64,000 nt of DNA from Hygrocybe punicea (lineage: Eukaryota > Basidiomycota > Agaricomycetes > Agaricales > Hygrophoraceae): positions 6,014,001-6,078,000 of the forward strand of contig OY744464.1 in NCBI GenBank assembly GCA_963556145.1, written 5' to 3'. Numbering within the stretch: the stretch's first letter is position 1; each line of letters starts with the position of its first letter. Made by a program: the position numbers and the translations under genes. Shown in pieces: positions 23,226 through 33,701 of the stretch. The notes below the pieces were generated by a model, which made no database searches, had not been told where the DNA came from, and saw only the letters and a list, made by a program, of their open reading frames with translations.

Positions 23226-23603
23226 CTATACAGAAGCCGCAACGTGTTCATGCGCAATCCCATTTCTTCTCAAAGATGCCCTTGCTTGCTGCATCACGTT
23301 GTCGACGAGTGCACCACGTTCCACAGTGATCATTGTGCCGTGGTTCTCCACGACGGTGACGACGCCTTCCTCAGAGACATGGTACGGACCGTGCAAGCCG
23401 GTCGGATACAGCCAAAACACAAGTCCAACGGTTGTCCTTCCAGCTTCATCCACTGCACCTTTTGATGTGATGTAGCGCTTTATGGCGGCAAAGTCATTCG
23501 CATTTGATAGTTCGTTGATGGTATTGCAGCTATGTTCCTGGTTGACATAATCTGAGGTCTTGGGAACGTTAATACAACAACGAAGGATGAGCGCTTGAGC
23601 CAC
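23226..23603 (-). CDS. Small protein of unknown function (about 125 residues)
   Basis: A single uninterrupted minus-strand frame reading MAQALILRCCINVPKTSDY ... FAAIKRYITSKGAVDEAGRTTVGLVFWLYP ... GVVTVVENHGTMITVERGALVDN and ending in VAASV. Composition is that of a globular alpha/beta protein. No signal peptide or membrane segment is evident. I do not recognise a family. It lies immediately beside the CTATAGGTGTGG-flanked block that follows, so its upstream exons, if any, could have been displaced. Confidence 0.45.
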   Translation of the reverse strand: MAQALILRCCINVPKTSDYVNQEHSCNTINELSNANDFAAIKRYITSKGAVDEAGRTTVGLVFWLYPTGLHGPYHVSEEGVVTVVENHGTMITVERGALVDNVMQQARASLRRNGIAHEHVAASV

Positions 23604-23649
23604 AGAGCTTACTGATTAAGGCTCCAACCATATAGTATACGTATAGGGT

Positions 23650-25760
23650 CGGCCCTAATCCTATAGGTGTGGACTTTGGTAAGAAATTAAATAAATTAAA
23701 TAAATTAAATCGAGAGGAAAAGACGGCCACGAGAGTTAACTTGCAGGTAGTTCACTCCACGAAATCTGGGCGACGTAGCGACGACGTTATCAAATCTCAG
23801 GGACATCGGAGTATGTAAGTTACTTCTACATCAATCTCTTGCTCGACAACGTCTCGTTTTCTCATCTCGAATTCGTCCTGTAGCTCTCGTTCCTCCATCA
23901 TGATGGTGAGCTAGCGTGCCTCTGGTCCATGAAAGTGTCCAGGAGACTGTGCTGTGTAAGGTGATTAGTAGCACTCTGGCCGTCACTTTGGTTGTTTGTC
24001 TGTGAGGTGAGTTTTCAACACTTGACCTCGGTATGGAGTATTTGAAGTGCTCACCATGAATATACAAGGCTTACTGTTCCAACGGCCATCGCAATCTGCT
24101 CAGTGACATCGCGTACAGGTGCGGATTTTCCGTTTCGACACTATTGGCACTTCTGCGTTGTCTAACTGCCGTTTCTTCCCTTTGTGAGCGGATAGTGGTG
24201 CCGGCGGGCCCTCCCCGTAAACATATTGTACAGCTGATTGACGAATACTATGGCGACCAAGTAGATTTGCAATATGCCAACCAGAAACCGGTTCGTTCAA
24301 GGGCCGGCGGGCGTTCTCACTAAGTTGATCGCCCACGGATGTAGGGTTGGCAGCAGGAATAGGTGGGATGGTGACAGAATGGCCATCTGGTGAGAGGATG
24401 GCTTGGATATCGTCATACGTCGCTTGATTCAGCTGTATTGAAGTTTTTTCGACAAGGAGTTTGAGTATCATGTACGGCATGAGGCCCTGCTATGCCAGGG
24501 GCAGCATCGGTAGCATCAGCAGCATTTCCTGCCTCATCATCATCTGGTATTGATTGAAATTCGACTTGGTCATTCGTTTCATCAGAATGCGCAGGCGCAG
24601 AATCTCCGAACAAAAAATCTACATCATCCTCATCAAGTTCCTCAGAATCTGAACCCCAATTGTCATTGAGGGAGGAAATATTTTAAGCGTCACACCGTAC
24701 CTTCTTCAGTAATAGCCACGGTCCCCAATCCTACACCTCTGGGGGGGAGCCATGTGTTGGACGGGCGCTTTGGAACAGTATGAACTATACGAGAATCAGC
24801 TCAGCGTCATTTTCTGAACAAGACTCATACCTCTAGCACCATCAATTTCTTGTTCGTCGACATCCTGTATGATCCGTGACAAACCTGTAACACCTAGGCA
24901 ATCAGCACTAAGCGTGGCTCTGCCACTCGTGGTGGTATACAACTCCTCGGCGAACCCGTCATGAATGCTGCCACCCTCCGGCTGCATGGTGGCAGATATA
25001 TCCTCTGAAGTCCCGGTGCCAGTCTCTGTCAAAATTTCCGGTCGGTTCTCGCCACTTCCAGCAGCAGCAGGCATCTTCTCTCAGTTCCTCGTATGGGCTT
25101 CTGTCGAAACCTCCATGTTCCTGTTTACAACACTCGATAATGTCCCTGGTGCTGCATGAGCCCCAATGATTTGCCAACAGTTAAGCACCGACTCACCTGG
25201 GTCGACAACAAGGTCTCGGGTTCCCTGCGGGACATCTTGCAACACAGGCAATATATCGCAATGCCTCAAAAGTGCATGGGATGGTGCTAAATTCCATCAG
25301 GTAAAGTAAAATTGACACAGGACGCAAACATCCGCTTACCTGGAACATGGCCGCCAGATGTAGTTCCTTCCATGGCTGCACTAGCTGCAGCAGCTTCTCC
25401 AGAATCTATACAACATAGAACATACCTTCAGGTGGGCTAATGCAATAGAAATCGAGTACATACCATCACTTGAGTGGTTACTTAGATCCTGTGGAATTTT
25501 GCGTGGTCTGCCAACTTTTTTTGCACCAGGTTTGTTCTTCGAACCTTTCGGGCGTCTACGTGGGCATCGGGAAGCAAGATCGGGCATTCGAATTGGTGAT
25601 ATAGCGGTGAAGAACTCAACTGCGGTAACTACACAGACTCAGAAGCGTGGTCGAAGGGCAGTTGTTTGGACGTGTTAACTTTGTTTACTCGTGTGTAGGT
25701 TTTCAAAGTCAGTTAGGTCCTATTCGCACCACACCTATAGTATGACTGCCATAGGGCGAC
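23650..25760. mobile_element. Possible DNA element bounded by inverted CTATAGGTGTGG motifs
   Basis: Near 23653-23681 the sequence GGCCCTAATCCTATAGGTGTGG occurs. Near 25720-25760 the inverse CCACACCTATAG...CCATAGGGC occurs. Both pair a CCCTA block with CTATAGGTGTGG but with different spacing. No target duplication is obvious. The minus-strand AT-hook gene lies inside. It may be a separate non-hAT element, or the distal part of the hAT element that follows. Boundaries are tentative. Confidence 0.35.
24100..25587 (-). CDS. AT-hook protein with acidic middle and Cys-rich tail, probably element-borne
   Basis: Minus-strand start at 25587: MPDLASRCPRRRPKGSKNK then KKVGRPRKIPQDL, a clear AT-hook (GRPRK) for minor-groove DNA binding. 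Further exons give an Ala/Gly/Thr-rich region, DILPVLQDVPQGTRDLVVD, an acidic stretch (DDDEAGNAADATDAAP) and a C-terminal part with SGWHIANLLGRHSIRQSAVQYVYG and a basic KRKIRTCTRCH. A TGA at 24100-24102 ends the frame inside what looks like a zinc knuckle (CTRCH then ADCDGRW in the same frame), so the product may be one nonsense codon short of its natural C-terminus. Splicing of the middle exons is approximate. Function unknown. Confidence 0.45.
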
Positions 25761-25769
25761 AGTTTAAAG

Positions 25770-25835
25770 ATACATATATGGTTATTACACACTATATACC
25801 GTATAATATACTGTATATAGACGGTTGTTGTCCGG
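25770..25835. repeat. Subterminal TATAC-N-GTATA palindromic repeats, 3' side of the hAT
   Basis: TATATACCGTATAATATACTGTATATAG beyond the transposase stop. The same TATAC-N-GTA words are clustered upstream of the gene at 29700-29815, as expected for hAT subterminal transposase-binding repeats. Confidence 0.5.
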
Positions 25836-25859
25836 GTGAAGTTGACAATGTAGGGCATA

Positions 25860-28800
25860 CTATGCACCATGCTTTTTGTGCACAGTGGTGGGCTCGTTGA
25901 CATCTAGAAGTCCACTCCGGATCCAAACTTTTGTTAGCAGGGCCTTTGCAATAGTATCTGCCTTCAGTGAACTCCGAAGGTCTGAGCAGATGTGCCGAGA
26001 CTTGGAGAATGTGCGTTCAACAGAGACACTGGTTGCAGGAATGGCAAGGAAATCCCGGGCCATCATTGCAATGATAGGAAAAGATGATGCATGTTTCTAC
26101 GAGCAACAGAGAGTTAATAACATAGCGTGGAATTCGGGATAACACTTACCTTCCACCAAGCAAGCGGATTTTGGAGGTCTCCACGGCCACCCTCAAATTT
26201 GAAGTAGCGCTTGATTTCCTCATGTAATTGATCCTCCGTTCGTTCTAATGGTGGCAAATCTGATAGCTCGAAGGAGCAAGCAGAATGGAGCCAAGCAGCT
26301 GTAGTATCTGATGGGTTTGGTTCTGGTTGCGAGGGTGGCATCGGGGAAGAAGCTTCAGAGACCCGGCTGTGATATGTGAGAGCGACATGTGTAAAGAGGA
26401 CTTCCGCTTTGCGTACAGCCTCCTTTCCATCTTTCTCGGTGGGTGCGGTAGCTTTGAACCATTCAGCGCGCAGAAACGGATGAAGAACTGTTTTTATTGA
26501 GTATCAGGCCATTCAAATGGTCGAGAACTTACTTGTCCCGATGACATAAAATTGGTTTGCTTGCGCTATCTCATGGTATTTCAAAAGTTTCTGGAGTCCA
26601 GCATTAGCCACCACCCGAAGGGAATGGGGGAGGTTTGTGTTTGTGGTATGTGCTTGAAGCCTTTTCCGCATTTCCTCATACAATGGAAGGACAAAGGGAA
26701 TGGTTGGCTGAGAGGCGCGGGACATCTGTAGCGTGATATGAGTAAAGATCTGTAACAGTAACATGGTCAAAAACGCCATAAAAGTCCAAACATATAAGAT
26801 CTTACCTCTAACATATCAGCTAACTGTTCTAGTTGATGCCAATCCCCTGCAGAAAGCAAGAGACCTCGCAATTCTGGGGAAGCGAAGACCCAAGTGTCAA
26901 CCGCCTTCATGGTGACAATTCATTTAGCAACCAGGTCTTCATACAACAACAGGGAAACTTACATCACGCAACATAAGTGCATGGCGTATCATTGCATGAG
27001 TATAGTTCCACCGCGTCCGAACATCGCATACTACCATCAACCCAGAGAGCTTCCGTATACCTTCATCTATACTTTTGCCATACTTAGCATTTGTGATCTT
27101 GTGAAACCATGAACGCCTTTGTGGTGACGAGACTATTTTAGTGACAATGAAGCGAAGCTATTGTGCAATTAATAGTAGTCCGTTGGCAATTTGATACTGA
27201 CATACCCGTTTCAGTGCACTTTGACTGAGCACCATCGTCTCCTCTGCATCAAGCACCTCCTCATCCATCTCCTCGGCCTCCAAATCAATCACCTCACTCT
27301 CCAGAGCCTTTTGCTCTTCGTCCTCTTCTACATTGTAGTGAAATGGCGCATCTTTGTTCAATTCGTAGTAATCGACCTGTTCAGGATCCTCAGCTTCACC
27401 AAGCTTGTAAGTCATTGCCTGGACAACGAGGTTGACAATATGGTTAAAGCAACGAATGTGCATGTCAGGTGTATATGGGACACCATATCGCGCAAGCAGA
27501 CAACGAGCTGCAGTTGCAATTATGACATCGTTGACGGAAGCGTTGTCGGTGGTCAAGCTCAAGAAGTAAAGGATCACGACATTGAATATCAGCCGAGAGA
27601 CAAATAGACAACAAAAAACATAGACATATCTTATCCAGTCCTCCACGCTGTTGTGCTCCGTCAACAAAGGCCTTTCCTGCATACAAGCCTTGGTGTTCCT
27701 TGTCCTCAAGGGGCTTGAAGTCAACGACACGCTCGATCAACTCCCAATCATCACTGATGAAATAACCGACAGTGCAGGCAAATGTGTAAACCATCTGACA
27801 AGTTGTCCACGTATCCTCGGCATATGCAATTTTAGACTTAACGCGCTAAATCAGGCCATTAGTTTGATATTCAACTTGAGAAGTCTTTCTGCTAACCGTA
27901 AACTCACGAACCACTTTGCTATGCAGCTCTGCAAAGATAGTGGCCAGTTGATTGCGCACTGTGGTATCCGAAGGCAACATGAAGTTAACCTTCATATACT
28001 TGAAAAGCAGATGGAGAGATGGTGCCTCCCCAGTTGTCCAAGGAAGGCTCTCATCGAGAATCCATGCTGAGAAGAGGCGAAGGAATCCTTTCTGCATTGG
28101 AACTACTGCTGGGTTAAGTTCGCCCTCCTTCAGATACGCTGCCATAATCTCCGCACTCCTCTTGAGGTTCATCTGGGCAGATAGAAGCAGTGTCGCATCT
28201 TCGACAACACCCTTGTTCTTCTTTTTGCAATCCATGACATGGCTTGCGAGGTTATTCAATCGGGGAAGTGTAGGTTCATCATCAAACGATGCATCTTTTC
28301 CGTCTATCGTTCGTTCAAATGTACGCGCTCTAATTGGATCTAATCAGTAGATGCATAAGTGAAAATGCGATTCCACTCACGTTGCACAGAATCTACACTT
28401 AAATTCCCATCTCATGCGATGTTGGGAGTCTAATACCTGCATCGGCTCATGAAAGTGTTTCATGCTTGCATTTTCCGGACCATGTTGAGCACCCTTAGAC
28501 TGCTCCTTCGCTTCAACATCTCTCAGTGCCGACTGCCCATCAGATTCACTACCAGAATCAATGTCCTCCACATCTGAGACCGGAGCTTTCTTCTGAGACC
28601 GCTTCTATTGGGACAGTTTAGATAGTACAAGTACAAGCTGCAACCTAGGGAACCATACCTTTGCTGGACGTTTCTTTTTGCGTTGGGACCCTTTGTTTTT
28701 CACCTTGCCCGTAGATCCAGCAGCATCCTTTCCAGATTTGCGTTTCTGTAAATTACAGTTAGAGTGCAACGATGCAGAAGGGTATATAGTACATACCTTT

Positions 28801-29493
28801 CTTGCTGGTTTCTCACAGGGTTCGGTTGCTTCATTCCCATCACTATCATAAATATAAGACGGCGAACTGGGCTCTTGACGAGCTCTCTTAGGTGGCGTGT
28901 ATTCATCATCGGTGACATCTTCAATTGTAACTGAGGAAGCATCTCTGAGCTCATGAATTCATTCAAGTTTATAGAGAATAGAGAACCCACCAGTGCATTT
29001 CCATTTCTCCTCTCCCCTTGAGTCACCAATAGTCTTTTTTGCCGGTAGCTTAAGCTTGACCTTGAGCGTTGGTGGGTGTTCACTAAATGTATCACATCAG
29101 AAGAAAATCAGGCGGGTAAGGCCAAAATAAATACATGAGATATGACATCTCATTGACGAGCCGGTCAATCTTGGGTCGTGCTGGACTCCATAGTAGATCA
29201 CCCTGTTCTACAGCTTGCTTGACATATGCGACCACCATGTCCATGCCCAAGGGTCCACGTTGAACATAATGTAATCGTCCATGGTTATCGCGTTGATCTT
29301 TGCCAAATAAGATATCAAAGCGTCGATTAAACACAGGCCAGGACTCTCCCGTCGTTGGAATTTTGGTGAAAATCTCATTTATTTTGTCCTCCTTCCCAGC
29401 GAGAGGAATTGACTGTGGTAATTTGGCGACAAGAGCCTCAAGTTTCAAGGCTTGACTGGTGACAACAACACGATCATCTTCAGGACTGGTCAT
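25860..29493 (-). CDS. hAT-superfamily transposase with BED zinc finger and extra N-terminal domain
   Basis: Minus-strand multi-exon gene. The start MTSPEDDRVVVTSQALK (29493) opens an N-terminal domain of about 130 residues (WPVFNRRFDILFGKDQRD ... SPARPKIDRLVNEMS) not usual in hATs. A charged nuclear linker (PAKKTIG..., KNKGSQRKKKRPAK) follows, then a BED-type finger: RWEFKCRFC with the distal LASHVMDC. The catalytic region includes DDWELIERVVDFKPL and LTTDNASVND (second Asp), then HIRCFNHIVNLVVQA. The C-terminal dimerisation domain (DFLAIPATSVSVERTFSKSRHICSDLR) ends at 25860. Domain order is that of an autonomous hAT transposase. I followed most splice sites and saw no unavoidable stop, but did not verify every exon. 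Confidence 0.75.
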
Positions 29494-29699
29494 AATGAGG
29501 AACTGGTGGAATGGATGATGCTTGTAAATTTTACTCACCACTTTAAGGACGCACAGCGGGTGTTGTGACAAGCATAGGAAGCTTTTCAAGTGAGCCGTAT
29601 GCCAATAATTGACAGCGAAGGAGCCAACACCGACTCGGAATTCAAACTCACTAAACTTTACATGTGATACATACAGATACGTGGCACCCTATGTAGCAT

Positions 29700-29815
29700 A
29701 ACAGTATAAACCATCTATATACTGTATATTTACTGTATATCTGACATCTGCACTTTGGGACTATATGAATACGTATATATATACAGTATTTACCGTATAT
29801 ATACAGTTACGAGTC
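29700..29815. repeat. Subterminal TATAC-N-GTATA palindromic repeats, 5' side of the hAT
   Basis: Contains ATATACTGTATA, TTTACTGTATAT, ATATATACAGTA and TTACCGTATATATACAGT within about 110 bp, matching the cluster at 25770-25835. I could not fix the terminal inverted repeat or target duplication. Confidence 0.5.
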
Positions 29816-31007
29816 CCTATAAGGGAATCGTTCTATACGGTGGATTTTTCAACTCAGGGTCAGACTCTAATTTGCCAAGCCGTGGGAACAATTGTTGCAA
29901 ACTGTGGGAACAATTTTGAAGCCCTGTGAATAAATTTGAAACCGTGTGACTGCTGACTTTGTAACTGTGAGAATTTGTTGTCTCAAATGAGCAAGAACAA
30001 TAAGGTCACCAGATCAAAGGTGCCAAGTTGGGAAAGTGTAGTCCACTGCTAAGTCGACTTCATGACAATAATCGTATTCTTTGTTGGTGTAATGTGCATT
30101 ATGACATATGGATGAGTTGAAAACCTGTCTGAACAGTACTGAGAGTTCTGTATTGTCCAACTAGTATCCCTGCTGTATTCTGAGGAATTGCCAGTGCAAT
30201 ATAGACTGAATGAACCAGATATGATATCTTTGTTTACAGATACATATAACAGCTATGTACATTGGAATCACAAGGAACAGGTTTAACACTGGTTTAACCG
30301 GCGGGTTCATCATTTTTCGGCACAAAGTGTTTTGCAGATGTCCCTACCTGAATCCGGGGCATTGCAATTGCACAAATAATAGCAGAAATAAAAGTCTGGA
30401 CAGTTGTTGGATGTGCATTATGTGCCATATTTGACATCCCATATTGAAGCAGAGAAAGTGCAAGCAGAGCTATCAACATTGAGAAACTATGGAGTTCACA
30501 CATTGGTACCCCAGATGCTGTTTCAATGTATTCATTGAATGGGCTCATAAGGGTGAGGTGTATAATTTGTTGATGTTTCATCAAAGGACACGAAAATAGT
30601 ACAATAAATGCAGTCAACTGCATAATGATTCGAGATCCAGACACAAGGACAAGGAACATAATTAGTTCAAGAGAAGCTCCAATCATGCCAGAACAAAATA
30701 ATATGATTGGAAAGCAATTATTAAATAGCAAAGCATCATATTTATGGCAGGATGGGAAGAAGTGAAGGTTGGGCCAAGATACAATCCAATGGTATCAATG
30801 CAGGAACATAGCAACATAGGCTTCTCAGTACAGCAGTGAATTTCGTCATCAATTTAGATATAAAGGAGTAAATATGCTTGTTGTACCTGCAGATTTCGTC
30901 CAGTTAATATGACACGTCTTTGAACAAAAGGTTATGCATCACATATGCGAAGTAAAGGTAGTTTGATTGAATTTGTACAATGAATTGTAATTCAGTTTCA
31001 TGGACCA

Positions 31008-31072
31008 CAAACCGAACATATTGGACATGTTCGGTGTGTTCGGTCAATGTGTTCGGTCAATATGTTCAGGTT
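31008..31072. repeat. Isolated copy of the CGAACATGTTCGG satellite motif
   Basis: Reads CCGAACATATTGGACATGTTCGGTGTGTTCGGTCAATGTG followed by further GTTCGGTCAAT words. These are the same building blocks as the palindromic satellite at 37895-38740, about 7 kb away, on the other side of genes A-C. Confidence 0.75.
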
Positions 31073-31224
31073 ACTATTGTCATATGTGATCAGTACACAT
31101 TGAACATTGGATATAGTTAGCTATCCAGTGGTGATACAAAGAGAATATGCAAACATTAAATCTGGATTATAGGTAGATAATGGATTTTCAATAGCTCATT
31201 CTCATCTTTTCAGCAAAAAGGCAC

Positions 31225-31697
31225 ATTGAGACATTTGGACTTGGTAGAATTTTGGGTGCTGTGTTTTGTATCTCATGAAATACTGCTTGGATCAAGATGG
31301 TTATACAGTTTATGATTCTGGTTGTATTTCGAGCCTAGTGACAGACAAACATAGTACAGATGCAATGACGGCTCAAAGGACAAAAATAGAGAAGAATATG
31401 GTATATGTACTTCTAGGCCTTGAAAAGATGAACAACCTTCTCCCTCCAGTCTTCTTCATATGAGCTCTTTCGATGTCATAATTTGACAGTATCATTTTGG
31501 GCGTCAAAAAGTACTGGTCTACCTTTTATTTCATCAACAACTCACTATATCCTAAATATTGTTCAAATGTAATTACAGGCGTAGATAGTCCTCAAGACAT
31601 AGTACAACTTTCCCTGTATAACCATCTTAATCCAAATAGTATTTCATGAGATACAAAACACAGCACCCAAAATTCTACCAAGTCCAAATTTCTCAAT
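31225..31697. repeat. Inverted repeat with 84 bp arms (MITE-like)
   Basis: 31225-31308 (ATTGAGACATTTGGACTTGG...) and 31614-31697 are reverse complements over 84 positions with a handful of differences. The 305 bp spacer has no gene. No clear target duplication at the arm ends. Confidence 0.8.
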
Positions 31698-31783
31698 TGA
31701 TTCAAAAAGGTGCAGTTGCTGCCATCAGATAGCAAAACAGCTGTAACATATCAACGGGTTGAGTACACATACAATATTATACA

Positions 31784-33259
31784 TTAGCATCGGTCTATAT
31801 TCATATTATAGAAGCATCGCCTTGTTTCCACAACACCCTCTGCATCATTACCCTCTTCCACATACCCAACATGCCGTTTGATGGCTATTCTGGGCTGTGT
31901 AGTTGGTGTAGGCAAAGCTGTCTTGTTGCGAATCATAGTTGCTTCCTGAGAATATACATCAGTATTCGTTTAATTCTTGATGTATTAAAGTGTTACCTCT
32001 GTGAAGTCACTGTCTACCAGTGCCAATGACCGTAGATTCAGAATCATCTTGAATTTATCCTTCTTTACCGGAACTGCCGATATTGTAAACTGAACCTCCA
32101 CTATATCACCGATTCTAAAGCAAGTTGGGTTTGTTGGAATGAAGCTAATAAATATTTCCATCAGTAGGGATGTGATCCCAATTCATCGTCACTCACCAAT
32201 GTCGATTTCTATCAGACTTCAACTTGTAATAAAGTACGCAATTGTCCTGGCCATGAAAGTAGCGGGAATTCGCAAGTGAGGTTAATATGCCTTTTGGATC
32301 GATGACATACTCGAATGGAATGTGAGAGGAAGTGTTGTCATGTTGGCGATCAGTGAAATATCGGGTTCCTATTGCGAGTGCCATGTAATCCATGTATGTA
32401 GAAGGCGTAAAAGCTTGCATTGCTTTGTCAGGAAATTGACGAGCCAGTTTCTGGTGCAGAATCCGAAGGTTATCGATATAGGATTGAAAGCCCGTTGTAT
32501 CAAGGCCAGTTACGACTATGCTTTGACGTATGAAGGGCGTTCGGCGTTCTGGTTGACTATTGCAGTGATTCATCAGAATGGTATTCAAGGAATTGATACG
32601 AATTTAGCACATACCTGGTTGTTATGGGTGGAAGATCTTTTGCCACCAAAATCGCTTGCAAACTTAATACCAATTCTTGATGTTTGGATTCATCATTGGT
32701 TGGAAGTGTAAACTTCCAGCAATTTGGAGAGTCAACATGCACAATATTGACATTTGCAATCTGGCAATGCGGTCAATATGATATACCTTTTCAAATCCAA
32801 TGACTTACGTTTGTGGCCTTCGCAAGCTGACTTTCATCATCGTCTAAGCGTGCAGATATGATTTCCTGCAGATGTTCAGCTGTCAATTTGGTGTCAAATA
32901 CTAGCCAGTATATATATGGTGGATATTGCTAACATGCACCCTTGAAGTTGTAATAGTTGTCCATCACGTACAAAGCAGTGGTGAGATGTATATTGCGTGG
33001 CACAATTTCGTCCACTTCATGGATTATATCTTCCGCCATCACCGATCATATCCATATTGGCTTTTGATGTCCATGTGATGATAGCTTTCAGGATCCGTTT
33101 TGCTTTTGTTTTTGTATTGCATTCTTCAATATTGAAGTTTGCGTCATTTTGCATAATACGGATCCTTTCCATGTCTTTCAAATGCACCACATAATGTTGG
33201 TTGTCAGCTGTCTGGTTTGGATATGGTATAGTCAAGCATGTACTCCAGCTTTTCCGCAT
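31784..33259 (-). CDS. Gene A: lineage-specific protein with OB-like C-terminal region
   Basis: Minus-strand, at least six exons. Start MRKSWSTCLTIPYPN with YVVHLKDMERIRIMQND, then VDEIVPRNIHLTTALYVMDNYYNFK, HLQEIISARLDDD, VNIVHVDSPNCWKFTLP, SIVVTGLDTTGFQSYIDNL, DNCVLYYKLKSD, then CFRIGDIVEVQFTISAVPVKKDKFKMIL and NLRSLALVDSDF. The tail IRNKTALPTPTTQPRIAIKRHVGY ends at TAA 31784-31786. The FRIGDIVEVQ...KFKMILNLRSLALVD block has the alternating beta pattern of an OB-fold. Between GDGG and EDIIHEVDE the first exon needs a one-base shift or a missed intron, so it may be slightly damaged. I recall similar multi-copy unnamed proteins in Agaricomycete genomes. No function known. Divergent partner of gene B. 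Confidence 0.6.
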
Positions 33260-33701
33260 TAATTCTGCATCACAGTATATGTGTGCACAGCATTAAAATT
33301 AGCCCCTATCCATTATGCATCAATATCTGTTAGTATACCCCATGTTTCTTAATTTGGCATTATGCATTTTTGTTTTATGAATACCCCTTTTTGTTTAGTC
33401 TCCATTCCTAACTTTAATTGAATTTGTCAACAATTCATGAAATCTACCAGTATAAACTTGTGGCGAATATCATGTGGACAGTCATCCATTTTTCATGCAT
33501 ACCTTTGTGCTTTGCATGGAGTACATGGCCCAAGAAGCCTCGTTTGGTATATGAGCATGTGCCAATGGTGGATCCTCTGATGTTATTGTTGAAGTTTTGG
33601 ATTCACCGATTCATCTTAAATTCATAGCTTATTGTTTTTGAGTGATTTAAAGCGTGAGTGGAGATGATATCCACTATTCCATCAACTTTTACCGCTCTCC
33701 A
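33260..33701. promoter_or_regulatory. Shared promoter region of divergent genes A and B
   Basis: 442 bp between the start codons of gene A (minus) and gene B (plus), AT-rich. It presumably drives both genes. No specific site recognised. Confidence 0.45.

Larger units (their letters stand above)
29816..31783. other. AT-rich region with a possible membrane-protein exon
   Basis: Mostly AT-rich non-coding DNA. The best coding candidate is the minus-strand frame at 30294-30731 (145 codons, extendable upstream through WPNLHFFPSCHKYDALLFNN), with three to four hydrophobic segments such as CSGMIGASLELIMFLVLVSG and LIALLALSLLQYGM. No family recognised. A short CGAACAT-type repeat at 31008-31072 and an 84 bp inverted repeat at 31225-31697 are listed separately. 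Confidence 0.35.
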
